64,000 bases of DNA from Euwallacea fornicatus (GCF_040115645.1 NC_089565.1:868001-932000), one strand, 5' to 3'. Shown: positions 22,993 through 35,400, numbered from the stretch's first letter. Made by a program: numbers and translations. Notes: generated from the sequence alone by a model not told the origin.

Positions 22993-23301
22993 TACACTGT
23001 TCCACAAAAAGATAGCTCCACCCATGTTTTTTGGTAATTTACGAAAGTGTTTAGACTTTCCTTAAGTTTTCCTTTAAAACCATGTTTGTTGGCCAAAAAT
23101 ATTACTCTCTGCAAAAAATCATTCACATCCGCTTCCTTATACTGTAGTATAGCATACTAAACCGAAAATCGGCTTCCACCTAATGATAGCTCCACTTTGG
23201 TTTTTGGCGTTTATCAATGTGTATTTGTTTAAATTGATTTTTTGCTGCGTAAGAACATTGCTCTAGAAGATCGTGCTCAGTTTTGTTCAATATTTGTTAC
23301 A

Positions 23302-24344
23302 ATGGGACGTGGTCGATCTTTAACTGAGGTGGAAAGAACAGAAATTTTAACTCTTCATCGTTATGGACGTTCAAGTCGTTGGATCGCTCGTGAAATGGGA
23401 CGTAATCATCGAGTTATTAATTCTTTTTTAAAGGATCCAACCGTTTACGGTCCGAAAAAATCCCCAGGGCGACCGAAAAAGTTGACTGCCCGTCAGACAA
23501 GACGCATCATTAATGCACCTTCAAACGCAACTGTGTCATGTAGTACCATCAAAAAAGACCAGGACCTTGATGTATTAATTGAAACGGTTAGGCGTACAAT
23601 TCGTGAGTGTGGTTTTATTGAACATTCGAAAATGCTCAAAGCACCAGAGTTATCTGACGTTCACAAGATTCAACGTCTCGCATTTGCTCGTGCCAATGTT
23701 CGTACTGATTTTACAAATGTAAATTTTCAATACTAACAATGTTATGTAATTATTCACCATCTTCCATGTAGTTTATTTGGTCTGACGAGAAAAAATGGAA
23801 TCTGGATGGCCCTAATGGATATAACTGGTATTGGAAAGATTTGAGGAAAGAACCTCCAATTTTTTCACGAAGAAATTTTGGTGGTGGCACATTGATGGCG
23901 TGGGCAGCGTTCAGCGTGCATGGCAAAGTGCGTTTAGCGTTTCCATCCACTAAGATGAATTCGGAAGAATATCAAGAACCGCTGGACGCCTGTCTTTTGC
24001 CTTATCTCGAGGCAAATGATGGTATTCCATTCCAATATCAACAAGACAATGCACCAATTCATGTCTCGCGATCATCGAAGGCTTGGTTTAATGGAGCACA
24101 ATTGCCGCTGGTCGACTGGCCTTCTCGTTCGCCGGATTTAAACGTAATGGAAAACGTTCGGGCGATACTCGTACACCGTGTTTACGCAAATAATCGAAAA
24201 TATAGTACCATTCAGGAGCTTAAGAATTCAATTTTTCTTGAATGGGAAAATCTGGATAATAATCTTCTTGTTCGACTTGTAGAATCTATGGATAAACGTT
24301 TATTTCAAGTAATTCAGAAGAATGGCGGTATCACTGATTACTGA
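23302..24344 (+). CDS. Tc1-like DD34E transposase, two exons, 329 aa
   Basis: Cuts and pastes its own element by binding the inverted repeats in the nucleus. Exon 1 is 23302-23718 and exon 2 is 23772-24344. The 53-bp intron begins GTAAAT, contains a perfect TACTAAC branch site at 23731-23737 and ends CATGTAG, and removing it keeps the frame. Residues about 5-45 hold a helix-turn-helix (GRSSRWIAREMGRNHRVINS), followed by SPGRPKKL, the GRPR-like basic hinge. Catalytic residues are the Asp in FIWSDEKKWNLDG, the Asp in YQQDNAPIHVSR and the Glu in SPDLNVMENV, with 34 residues between the last two. It ends NGGITDY and stop. ATG 23302 (MGRGRSLTEVERTEIL) is chosen over the upstream Met at 23242 because the family starts this way. 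All catalytic residues are present. Activity is not shown. Unspliced RNA would stop after 144 residues, before the catalytic domain. Confidence 0.88.
23719..23771 (+). other. Intron in Tc1-like transposase
   Basis: GT-AG intron of 53 bp with a consensus TACTAAC 34 bases before its 3' end and a T/C-rich 3' part. Without splicing the frame meets TAA within six codons. Splicing joins ...RTDFTN to FIWSDEKK, which restores the block around the first catalytic Asp. Confidence 0.85.
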
Positions 24345-24604
24345 AATGTCGTCAATGCTAGTATTTTCTTGGTTAGCTGTAAATAAATAGTGGTTTTTGA
24401 AGCGGAGCTACCATTTTGTGGAAGCCGATTCTCGGTTTAGTATACTATACTACAGTATAAGGAAGCGGATGTGAATGATTTTTTGTAGAGAGTAATATTT
24501 TTGGCCAACAAACATGGTTTTAAAGGAAAACTTAAGGAAAGTCTAAACACTTTCGTAAATTACCAAAAGACATAGGTTGAGCTATCTTCTTGTGGAACAG
24601 TGTA

Positions 24605-26235
24605 GGAGCTTTGCGCCTCACGAACTGTATATTTTAAATGCCTCCTTGTACACTTATATTGCACTATTTCAGTTTAAATTTTTTTTCGAAAAAAAGTAAC
24701 TAAAAGAGGAATTTTCGCATTATAATTTTTCGAAAGGTTAATGCATACTTGAATTCGCATTGAAATTATACATGCGAATACTTTATGTAGTATACTTTAT
24801 ATGCCGGTTCAGTTTTCGAGATATTATATGGCAATATCGTTTCTTTTTGTTTGGAAATATGGGTTGTTTAAATTAGAGCGAAAAGGCTTTCACATTCCCA
24901 AATGCCTAATGCTATGTGGACATTGGCTACGTTATTTCATCAGGTATACCCAGTATGTAAAGATATGCTTTTCCTGGTTTTGATCCTAATGTGTAACATT
25001 TATTTTGAATTTTAGTAATGTCTTCACATAGAATTAAGTATACGGGATTGACCCGGAGGAATGCTGTTCCTTAACAAGCGCAGACAATAAAATTGCAGTT
25101 TTGAATAAAGACAACGATAGAAACACATTCCGCTTCAGCAAACTCACACAAATGATATCACAATTATTTAGATCGTTGAATAAGATTTTTGAATTATTTA
25201 AACACACCCTTACATAAATTAAATCAAAACATTGTTTCCACAAACATTATCATTCTATTACTTTTAGAATTTACTGTGTTGACCGTCAGGACTTTTGCAA
25301 GCTTAATTATAAAGCTTCTAATCTAAAGTAAAATATCGAAGAATTATACAGTATTGGCTTATTTATTTGTAATAAATTGTGCAGGTACCACAATGTCATT
25401 GGCGGATAGTTAAAACAACACGTAGTAAATCGGCAATTATTGTTGCGCAGAGACAGATATTACTGTTTCGCAGTTGTTTTCAAACTTATTGATCAGCTCT
25501 ATTGCTTACTTATAATACTTAATAAACGGGGTCTCAGATGTAGTGATCTAATAAGAAAAGAAATATTCGTGTAAAACGTCCCTCTGCGAATGCCAAGGCC
25601 AACAGACCATTAAAGATAATAATTGTTATAACCCCAATCAAAGTGAGAAAAAAATAATAATAACTGGTCTTAGCAATTTTGTCGTTTAATAGTTAGACCC
25701 GGCCTATAAAATCATCAATTAAGAAGACACCGTGCAACCTTTATGCCAGTTCTGTTTGTGAATAATAAGCATTGGACACAAGATAGCCCAGCAATAAGTG
25801 GAGGGGCCAATGGAAAACCCACGTAGATTCTCGAGAGATTTTCGCCGGTTGCGCTTAAAGGAAGTCCTAAATGTAAAAATCCCTTCCAACAACAATTCAT
25901 TTCCATTGCACATGGGCAACTTTTTATTTTGTCAGTTTTGAAGTTAAGACAAATGGAGAGCTCGAAAACCGAGAGAAAAGGAGAATGAACACCGAAGCTT
26001 CAACAACACAACAATACAAAATACCACGTGGAAGCAACTAATTCCAAAAGCGAACTTTCAGTTCGATTCGAAGGGCCATTACTTACATTAAAGCTCTATT
26101 AAAGGTTAAAGTTCTAATTAGCTAACTTTTATTCTTGACGCTTTGGACCTTCTCAGGGGCCAATAGGTCAAAGTCTCTGGTAACTTCACTTAAAAGCTAA
26201 TTTCGATGAAAACCAAGACAGTACCTAATACTGTA
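24605..26235. other. Intergenic, nothing recognised
   Basis: AT-rich. No transposase block, splice-supported exon or repeat was recognised. Confidence 0.5.
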
Positions 26236-26287
26236 TAGGGTCATTCGCGGTGAGTGTCCTATTAAAGGTTTGCGGGGTTCTAATGTA

Positions 26288-27716
26288 CACTGACTTTCAA
26301 AAAAACCGCAACACCAAGAAGAACGCATTGTATGTATTTGAAATTTTGGTATGATTTTAGACCTGTAAAGAGGAAAAAATGATAAAAATTTCAAATTCGT
26401 ATTGGTTCGTATGCGATATGAAGTTTTTCTTTACTTTTTTATCTGTGACGATCGTTCTTTTTGCAAATTTTTTTACAGGCGGATAGCGATAAAGGTACCA
26501 TTGTTAGTACCATATTGAATGTTTGGTAGTGCAAAATGCCTCGTGTACGCCAAAATGCAGTTTATCGGGAGTTAACTCCCTTTGAAAGGGGAAGAATTGT
26601 TGGTATGCATGAGGCAGGTTTACCTTTCCGCGAAATTGCACGTAGATTGGATCGAAACGCATCAACAGTGCTAAGAGCTTGGAGAGATTGGTCTAACGAA
26701 GGGTCAGTAAATCGTCATCGTGGTAGTGGCCGTCCAAGAATGACGCGAAGACTGGCGACTTCGTCGTTCAGCGACAGGAGCCCTGTTTGAACCAATTCTG
26801 TCTCTTGGTGCTGACTGGGTAGCCACCCTAAATCGAAGGGTCTCCCTTAGTACGATGTATCGCAGAATTTGAAGTTTTGGACTAAATTCATATCGTTCTA
26901 TGCGTCGGCTTCCATTATCACGAAACCACAGGGTGGCCCGACTGGAGTGGTGTCGTCTGAGAGTGCAATGGGTGGATGAGTCGAGAAGAATCGTGTTCAG
27001 TGATGAGAGCCGATTTTGTTTATGGCGATCTGATGGACGGTTACGTGTTAGAAGGCGCAGAGGAGAGCGATTAAATTTGGACTTTTTGGAAAGGCGTCAT
27101 TCTGGTGTAACACCAGGTGTCATGGTTTGGGGTGCCATCCAGTATGGTAGTCAGTCTTCTCTTGTTTTCATTTATGATAGATTAAATGCTCAGAGGTACA
27201 TTAATAGTGTCTTAGAACCGGTTCTTGTACCATACATGCACGACCATCCTGGAAGCATATTTCAACAGGATAATGCGCGACCACATGTAGCCAACGATAC
27301 TTTGAGGTATTTGGAAGATGAAAATTTGAATACTTTGCCTTGGCCAGCTCGGTCTCCAGATTTGTCCCCAATAGAGCATGTATGGGATATAATGGGTCGG
27401 AGACCTCAACGTTTAGCTCGCCCTCCAGAGACCATAGATGAAGTTCGCGAGCAGGTGCAGATTGCCTGGGATACAATACCACAGGAAGATATTGACAATT
27501 TAATTTTAAGCATGCCACGTCGCTTACAGGAATGTATTAATTTTAGAGAAGATACCACCCATTATTAAATTATTATTAAGTTTTTTCCCTTATTCAAAAT
27601 AATTTTCTTTTCATATTTTGATCGTTTTTATCTATTACCCGACCCAACGTAATGCCAGAATTTCAAACGTGTACGATGTGTTCTTCTTGGTGTTGCGGTT
27701 TTTTTGAAAGTCAGTG
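26288..27716 (+). mobile_element. Tc1-like element nested in a MITE
   Basis: Ends both read CACTGACTTTCAAAAAAACC with about 40-45 bp of inverted repeat, flanked by TA at 26286-26287 and 27717-27718. It interrupts the MITE unit at 26238-27851: the flanks rejoin to match the undisturbed inverted copy at 28090-28274. The length of 1429 bp and nearly readable transposase suggest a fairly recent insertion. Confidence 0.92.
26536..27568 (+). pseudogene. Tc1-like DD34E transposase, one frameshift and one stop
   Basis: Starts MPRVRQNAVYRELTPFERGR. The first helix-turn-helix includes FREIARRLDRNASTVLRAW, followed by a GSGRPRMT hinge. A frameshift in or just after that hinge (near 26750) and a TGA in place of Arg near 26870 separate it from the long open part 26900-27568. 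That part holds FSDESRFCLWRSDGR (first Asp), FQQDNARPHVA (second Asp) and SPDLSPIEHVWD (Glu), 34 residues after the second Asp, and ends INFREDTTHY and stop. All three catalytic residues remain. Only two lesions separate it from a full reading frame of about 344 residues, but as it stands it is broken. Confidence 0.88.
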
Positions 27717-28278
27717 TAGCTAGAGATCTGAAATTTTGGACACTGATGTAATGGAGTTCGATCTGTTGAATTAAAATATTGGTATCATTGCGACGTTGAC
27801 AGATCTATGTGTAACCGACAACAACGTTGTTATTTTTTATGGCACACCCTGTATTTTATAAGCAAACGGCGGCCATTTTCAGCAAAATTTCTAATTTTAT
27901 TAATATTACGTAGATCTAGTTTATCATAAAGGATTTTACAATTTCGTTTATTTTACGTTGTTAACCCATAGCCTCCTCCTAACCGAATCAACTAATAAGT
28001 GGTGCCTTTTACTTTCAAAAATTCTAATATTAATTTCGAATACGGTTCATCATAGCTGTGGCATATGATAGATAAATTGTAGTAAAATACAGGGTGTGCC
28101 ATTTAAAATAATAAAGTTGTTGTCGGTTATACATAGATCTGTCAACGTCGCAACGATACCAATATTTTAATTCAACAGATCGAACTCCATTACACCAGTA
28201 TCCAAAATTTCAGATCTCTAGCTATATTAGAACCCCGTAAACCTTTAATAGGACACTCACCGTGAATGTCACTGTATA

Positions 28279-29116
28279 CAGGGTGTCTCTAAAAGGTGCG
28301 AAAAAAATGCTACCACAAATTCCTGAGGCTAAAATATGACGATCTAACTCAACTTACCTCAGTCCAAAAGTGAATGGTTTCGGAGATACAGAGTGTCAAA
28401 AGTTCAATTTTTTACGATGTATTAATGTTTGTATACACGAAAATGGATGTCGTTTTGAACATTTGTTAAAAGCGTTTATTATTAATTAATTTTTCGTTGG
28501 TAAATCTTTTATTAACTGTTTTTACTAGAGAATAATATTAACGACGCATTTACATGTTTTTGTAATTTTTGGTGTTACTCTTGTGGCAATACGATACAAT
28601 GGTGAGTTTGTGTAAGAAATCGAGTTAATTTTCGCTTCAAGTTGTGTTCAATTATTACAATTAATTTAGACTTGGCCATACACGAAATGAGCTTTTTAAA
28701 TCCAGATATCTCACAGACGGTTGCTCAAATCAATTCTTACCAGTCATACCTTTTTTAGGTCAAAGATGTTGGTGAATAAGGAATTTTATTTAGGAGTAAA
28801 ATACAGTGTGGCTCAAAAGAGTTATTTCGTTTTAAATGTGTGCAAAGTACCGCAGGTGGCGCCCCCTACATATTGTAATGAAAATGAAAGCAGATTTCGA
28901 TTCGACACCCCAAAAACCCGCCCTAGCCGAATATTGTGATAATACGCCAGTTATTTAAAGAAATATTTATGAAAATCTGAAATCAAATTGAACTTTTGAC
29001 ACTCTGTATCTCCGAAACCATCCACTTTTGCACTGAGGCAAGTGGGGTTAGATCAGCATATTTTAGCCTCAGGAATTTGTAGTAGCATTTTTTCCGCACC
29101 TTTTAGAGACACCCTG
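28279..29116. mobile_element. 838-bp non-autonomous element, ~135-bp inverted repeats
   Basis: Ends both read CAGGGTGTCTCTAAAAGGTG, flanked by TA at 28277-28278 and 29117-29118. The repeats extend inward through a GTATCTCCGAAACCAT block (28380 and 29010) to about 28415 and 28985. The middle has no recognisable transposase block. It abuts the MITE pair on the left (sharing the TATA between them) and a mariner fragment on the right. Confidence 0.85.
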
Positions 29117-29164
29117 TATAACAAATTATTTATCGCGTTTTTGCGAAAAAAAAATTATTTCATC

Positions 29165-29470
29165 AAGGCAACGCGTCAGGCCACACGTCCGGCATCGCCA
29201 CGGCCAAAATCATCATCTTGGTTTTGGCCATCGCGATGACGGTTTGGAACTTTTACGTCGCCCACCCTATTCGCCAGATTTAGTTCCCTCAGATTATTTT
29301 CTATTTCCAAACTTGAAAATAAGACTCGATAGAAAGGGATTTGCCAATAGAGAAGTCGAGTCCGAGGTTGATGCCTATTTTGCAGCATTCAGAGCTTTTA
29401 TGGTTCTTACTATAAACAGAGTACAAAAGACATACAATATTGCTGGGAAAAGTGTGTCAATGTCAAAGTA
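29165..29470 (+). pseudogene. Mariner (DD34D) transposase, C-terminal fragment
   Basis: Readable pieces are GNASGHTSGIATAKI, the remnant of the DNA.PHT..VA..KI block after the second Asp, and, in another frame, RPPYSPDLVPSDYFLFPNLK with the third catalytic Asp. ANREVESEVDAYFA follows. The motif SPDLxPSDYxLF with a terminal Asp marks a true mariner rather than a Tc1 element. The N-terminal two thirds is absent, and the region ends in a stop after SVSMSK. At least one frameshift is present. Confidence 0.75.
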
Positions 29471-29472
29471 GA

Positions 29473-30636
29473 CCATATTGAGAAATTCTGTAATATTTTT
29501 CATTTTTTTTTTAAGTGTTAAGTCGGGTTTTTCTGGAACTATCCTCATACGACAATTAATTCAACATTTGTAACAAAAATTTTCCATTTTTACGTTACTG
29601 GTGTGAGAAGTAACAAATCTGCGGACTTGCATGTCATGACAGTCAGTATTATGTTAAGTCATACACGCGGGCGCTTACGCCGTACAATGGATTAAATTAC
29701 AAGCTTACCTGCTAAATGCGAGAGCAATTAAAATACGATGCTGTTTTTAACATAATTTCTTAACATGTAAGCGGTACTTCTGGTTTATTAATAGTCACAT
29801 CGGTCGTGTGGATTTCACATAATATGTCGTACCGAAGTTCTGCGGTACCTTAATCACATTAGTTAGATTTATGTGACTAAAAAATGTGTTTTGCTTCATC
29901 CATTTTAGCGGAAAAATATGCCCATATATTTTCAGATGTGACTCGTGGTAATGACGACATGTGCTTAAAGGAATCATATGATCATTACAATTTATTATGA
30001 CGAAGACGGGATTCCGAAACTTGTGCACGAAATGTGACAAAATGAATTATTTTTCGGTGTTCTTTTGCAATTTTGTAATGTGGCAGATTCGCGTAGACAA
30101 TTTGACGGCTATACTCCGCATAATGAACGCTCATGTTGGATGCACGAACTCCCCATTAGACTCAAGAGAATGTGGAGATATAGACACTGGGATTGAAGAC
30201 AACTTTTTTGATGGCAGTGATGGAAACCCCAATTAATTTCCAACATTGCAAGATTCCAATCCAGAAATTGAACGTGATCTTGACGATGAAAAAACCATTG
30301 AAGAATTCCCGATCATTAGGAGGAAATCCGCCTGGATTCGAATTTACGCGGAACCCTTTCACAGCTTCATTGTTACATCCTATAAAGTATTCTTGAATGT
30401 TCTGGGCACTTTCAGTTTACTTTTACTGCATTTTATGTGCAAAATTGCAAAAATTGCTATCAGTTTGGTCAAGTTTGTAGTTTACTGTTATACAACCTAC
30501 TGGTTTTAATTAATAGATCAATCCGAAGTAGTATATCTAGTAGGAAAAGTAACATATACGCGATCGACAATGTAAGTTTAGAATGTAAACGTTAGAATAC
30601 AAGAATATGATTTTCTTAAGAGAGGTGGATACTATA
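29473..30636. other. Intergenic, nothing recognised
   Basis: Overlapping short frames near 30160-30510 have no signature I know. No feature is supported. Confidence 0.45.
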
Positions 30637-30638
30637 TA

Positions 30639-31237
30639 CAGGGTGAGTCGGGAGGATCGTGCCAAACTTCAGGAGCGTGTTGTACATGAAAAATAAATGT
30701 AAAAAAACTCAAATGTTGTTATCCTATTTTCGTTTGTTTACAAGTTATAGCGTAAATAAAATTAAAACATAAAATTTAAAAAATTTATAAATTTCATAAG
30801 AAATTCCATAAATTAACGTTTGGATATCATAGTACCGTAATTTTCCACTTCTCATTCGTCCAGTTTAAGTGTTCTCTTGCGAATTCTAAAGGAGCCGCTC
30901 TATTTTTTGCCGAAATGAAGGGTTTTTTGCGGCCCTTCTTCCATAAAGCTAATTTTCTCTAAGTCGACGTCACACAGCGCTAGATGAAATTCTTAGCTGC
31001 CCATTTTCACTGTAGATATCCACCGCTGTTTTACTCGGTTCTTCTCTGGAAGTTCCTGCCATTCTTCGATCGTCACTTTTTGTGGTTCTTCGAGGTCAGC
31101 CAGATTTGGGAAGAATCGTTATCGTTCCCCGTAGATTAAAGCAACTGATAATTTTATTTATAACACATCGATTTATATTTGGAAATAATTAATTTTCTCA
31201 CGTCCAAACGCACAGGTTTTCCTCGAGGCTTATTGGA
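30639..31237 (-). pseudogene. Tc1-like transposase remnant with one terminus
   Basis: At 30639 a TA is followed by CAGGGTGAGTCGGGAGGATC, a plausible element end with no partner found. On the minus strand from about 31237, the sequence reads PRGKPVRLDVRKLIISKYKS, like the start of a transposase helix-turn-helix. After decayed sequence it reads KKGRKKPFISAKNRAAPLEF and AREHLNWTNEKWKI (down to about 30815), the conserved stretch just before the first catalytic Asp of Tc1 transposases. The catalytic blocks are missing between 30815 and 30639. Confidence 0.6.
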
Positions 31238-31239
31238 AA

Positions 31240-32907
31240 TGATTGTATTCACATATATGGCAATTATAGTTAAACGTACAATGATTTTTAAATACGATAC
31301 GAGGGCAATAAATGAACGTTTCTCTGCTTTTGCCTGCCCATGAAAAAATTTTGCCATATAAGAAAATGTGATAAAAGTATTTTTCATTTTTTTAAATGAA
31401 ATTGCTCTACTTTAGGCCTAAGCGTTTCAAAATATATCTTTGATTTGGTTTATTTTATTTGTTTCGAAATAAATTCGACAAATATAAATGTTTCTCTACC
31501 TTTGACTGCTACTGCATATTAAATCATTGCAAGGAAATGTCACTTCTTAGTAATACTGCGTTACTTAAAGGTATTTATTTCCATTCGTGTAAAACACCGT
31601 TCCACTTAGAAAATAACATAAAATCCCAATTCACTTCTCATGTGTTTGTTTGTATTTAAAAATTCTCAAAACATAATAATATCATGTTACTTCAAAAGAT
31701 CTCATACTATCGAAACTAATGGAAACGATGAGGGTTTCGAATATTGTATTAACACATTTAATTTATTTTTTATATCTCTTGTCGCAGCACCCACGCTCGT
31801 TTTTGGGTGTCACTTAAAAAACATGAGACATAAAATTTATCTCATTTATAACAACATTGAATAATCTATTCTAACACGAATTAGATACAGCTTTGTAACG
31901 AGACAGTATTAGCTTAACTAAGCCAGAAATCTATACAAAATCTGTTTGAATTGCTCACATTCATCAAAGTCTGAAAAAAAAGTTTGGGTGCAGGTACCAA
32001 TTGAAAATGGTGCACCATAGTGCGAAGCCAATAAAGGCGAAGATCTCTAGTTGAACTCATCTACAAGAGTTACCAGAAACTGCTCGAATAATAATTTTAA
32101 CTATAAATTTGAGAAAATCCTCCTCCAACATTTAAAATTTTAACCAAACTCTTCTCCAGCACTTGTGTAAATTATGTATATATAAGAATATATATAGATG
32201 TCACGAATCACCCTTTTACGTAAACATTGAAATTTGCAGGCACAACTATAACTAATGAAACTTTAAATAATTGAAGTTTAACGTTATGCAAAGTTTAATA
32301 AGTGCATCAAGTTATTGCTAATTTAGAAACAGAGGCTTGGTAGTGGTTCATTGTTAAGTCTGCCAGGAAAATAGTGGTTTTCCGGTAAAGTATTAAGTGC
32401 TCCAATGACTTAAATCTGGCCTTAATGATTTCTATAACGGGAGTTCACAGTGCTCAACGGCAGTATATCTCGCAAATACGTTGACAATCTGTCAAAATTC
32501 CGCTGGCTGCACTCGGCACACGCCCGAGAACACTGTGAACTCACCCCTAGAATTTTGATTTTGTCGCATAAGGAAGTTCCTTAAAGTGACGTAATTTTCT
32601 AACATTAGTATTTTCATATCTCTGTTTTTTTCCAGTGGGATGATCATATATATAAACTACATAATATAGAAGAGGGAACACTCTGTAAAAATGTTTTTTT
32701 TGTTAATAATTTCTCATTTGCATATTTGTATATGGAAACACAAAAAACTATTAGAGTTTCAGCCATATTTATCGATGTATTTACGAGTTATCAGAAATTT
32801 TTGTTTTTTTTTAACTATAAAAATTGCAATAAAATATCAACAATATTGTTGCAAAATATCATTTATTGGTGTATAGTGGGGTTAGAAAATGCTTATGGAT
32901 TAGTCGA
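31240..32907. other. Intergenic, nothing recognised
   Basis: Strongly AT-rich. No supported feature. Confidence 0.5.
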
Positions 32908-32909
32908 AT

Positions 32910-33275
32910 ATGCCTAGATGCAGAATGCAGCGAAATTTTCATCAATTGAGCGAGTTTGAGATAGGTCGAATAGTGGGTCGGTCTATGAGAGGCCAGTTGG
33001 TCATTTAGGGAAATCGCCACTAGATTGAATGGTGGCGTAAGCACTCTAATGAAATGTTGTCAGGCATGGTTTAAAGAAGAATTAACAGACAGAAGAAGAG
33101 ATGTGGCTGTAGTGATTATGGACTTCGTTTAACAAAGTACAATCAATTTGCTACCTTATCCACCTGAATCTTCAAACCTCTCACCTATTGAACATGTATG
33201 AGATATCGTAGGTAGAAGGTTGCGAAATTTAGTCCATTCCCCATAAAACGTAACTATATATGATACCGCAGAGAA
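32910..33275 (+). pseudogene. Tc1-like transposase, internally deleted relic
   Basis: Begins MPRCRMQRNFHQLSEFEIGR (compare MPRVRQNAVYRELTPFERGR at 26536). The second frame reads NRHxIEWWRK and TLMKCCQAWFKEELTDRRR. It then jumps directly to NLLPYPPESSNLSPIEHV and DIVGRRLRNL, the block around the third catalytic Glu. The first two catalytic residues lie in the missing middle. Multiple stops and frame changes are present. The ends of the element could not be located. Confidence 0.7.
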
Positions 33276-33277
33276 CC

Positions 33278-35398
33278 GACAAATTATTACTTTTTTAATT
33301 GGTTTTTAACAATTAAATTTGTTAATTTTTTTAATGTAGAATTTGTTTTAGTGTAAGAAACATGCATACCAAAAATTATTTAAACAACACTATTTTTACG
33401 GGGTGTTCTATTTTCTATGCTCCGGAGCATATTTAGAATCTAACATTACAATTTTTCCTCTGATTTCGAGACTTTTCGAGACTCCTAGAGAAACAGGAAC
33501 CTTTTCAAGAAATCCAGGTAGTATATTTCGCAACTACCAACCAAGCACCTGGTTACTTTCCCAACGAGTTCAGCGAGTTACATTTTCCTACATGTGGCTA
33601 TGGTCACCCAAAGGCATGAAGCAGTTGAAAATGGGGAGGCCACTTTCTACATTTAACGGGTTAGAGATGCGTGTAATATATTTTTAAGTCCCGATTATGC
33701 GTCTGTAAGGCTTACTATATATAATTTTGAACCAAACTTTTAGCTTACGTGGGTCCGCCCATGAGGAATCTAATGCTGCCAAATGAATTTCAATTACGAT
33801 GCAACGTGGGCTTATTAGGACTTGAGTAAATTAAATCCGGGCAGTGCGGATTTAAGCCTTTATCGTATAATCGTGCGTTGGATTACCTAGTTAGGAAAAT
33901 TCAAATAAGCTGAAGCCTAAATTGCCTATCGATTACCTATATAGATGTGTAGTATGCCTGAAGTGCATGAAACCAGCAGATACCAATCAATTCAATATAA
34001 AAAACTTTTTGTTCTGGCTTTAAGCCCAATAATTATACGAACAAAAATCAAGATCAACCCTGTATGAGTCGCGATGAGAAACAATTTTAGTTTTTTATAA
34101 CTCGCATTGATTACGGGACGCACTTTATCCCATAGAACTCTGCTCTTTACACAAAACAATACGCATTTTTCGTTATTGATTTCTTAAATTGCCATTCTAA
34201 TGGATTAATTCGCGAGTTACGTCCAATTTTGCACCCTTTCGGGTAACACGAATTCGAAAGCGTCATTTTTCAATCCTCCTGAAATTACAAAACTGATTTG
34301 AAATCAACCTGCCCCCCCCCACCGCTAATTACAGCGATTTATTTTCCTTGCCTTCCCTGCAGCCTAAACGTTTTTATTTATGCCCATATTATGCTAATTG
34401 ACAAGAAGATTGCTTAAAAAAGTTGTTATGTGAACATCAGGTGTTCAGAGAAGGAGGCCTATAAGTCAAAGATGTACACACAAGAGCAACTCCCCGTGGG
34501 TTAAACTGCGGCAAAAGTTTCCGATTTAGCGTGAAATATAGCAATTGCGTTCCTAGTTCAATATTACGATATGCATAAGATGCACCATATAATTTATTGC
34601 GGAAAATATGAACGCCACTGATGGAAAGTTAATTCTACAGGAACATGTAAAAGGTATTACATAATGAGCGCTAAATTCATATAAACTATTCATATATAGC
34701 ATGGTACGCTTGCGTACGGTACGACCAACGGGCTGAAGGCTACTTAATGATCGTAATTAATGATAGATACGATAAATAGGCAAGAGGCGTGACGACGTTG
34801 GACAGTAGTGTTGGAATTCAACCCAAAGATTAATATTCATTATGCCTTCGTATTTTTTCTATTAGCCGCGGTGGGAATTGGCTTGGAATTTATTTTGTTT
34901 CTGCCTCATTTAATGAGTAAGCTATATGGTTATTTTGTTAATCAGGTGATTTATCTTCATTTACTGCCGGACACGGAAACCTTGTGGGAGACACTTCCTA
35001 TTAAATATTACTAATTTTCGCAATAATTCTTTTCGTCGTGTAATGGCGGCAAGAAAACTGAAATCGGCTAATGAAGCCGGGAGTTAGAGGGAAAAATGTG
35101 TGTTAGGGCAAATAGCTTATCGAGACCAACTAGTTTAGTCCGTTAATTGCGCAAAATGCGAGTTTTCACTAGTGAGGCAGTGACAACGTCCGTTTTCAAA
35201 TTCTTCGCGAGGATTGGCCAAAATTTATCCGGTGGTAATAGGCGTTTCCGCTGATAATGTCGATTCTGCCAAGAGATGGCATTAATGGTACATTTGTTGC
35301 CATACACGTACGACATCTATGGTGTTTTTGTAAGGTAAACATGCGCCATCTAGAGCAGGATCAGTGTTAATTGTTATTGTGCACGAACGTATTAGGCC
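33278..35398. other. Intergenic, nothing recognised
   Basis: Small open frames at 33403-33687 and 34808-35014 have no recognisable family signature. No feature is supported. Confidence 0.45.
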
Positions 35399-35400
35399 TA

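Larger units (their letters stand above)
22995..24602 (+). mobile_element. Tc1-like DD34E element, apparently intact
   Basis: Ends CACTGTTCCACAAAAAGATA and (complement) CACTGTTCCACAAGAAGATA are flanked by TA at 22993-22994 and 24603-24604. Inverted repeats of about 210 bp (to about 23213, and from about 24394) differ at only about a dozen positions. The inner edge of each carries a second copy of the terminal motif (TTCCAC..TGATAGCTCC), an IR/DR arrangement. The transposase between them has no stop or frameshift once the intron is removed. Repeat similarity and an open frame mark it as the youngest element in the window. Confidence 0.92.
26238..28274. mobile_element. Inverted pair of ~185-bp MITE units (one split)
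   Basis: The first unit is 26238-26285 plus 27719-27851, split by a Tc1 element. The second is 28090-28274 and is its reverse complement. Each unit is bounded by TA on both sides (26236, 27852, 28088, 28275). The inner ends, facing each other across 236 bp, read CAGGGTGTGCC. The outer ends read GGGTCATTCGCGGTGAGTG and (complement) CAGTGACATTCACGGTGAG. Either these are two solo MITEs in opposite orientation, or one larger foldback element whose outer ends are the true ends. No coding sequence belongs to it. Confidence 0.7.
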
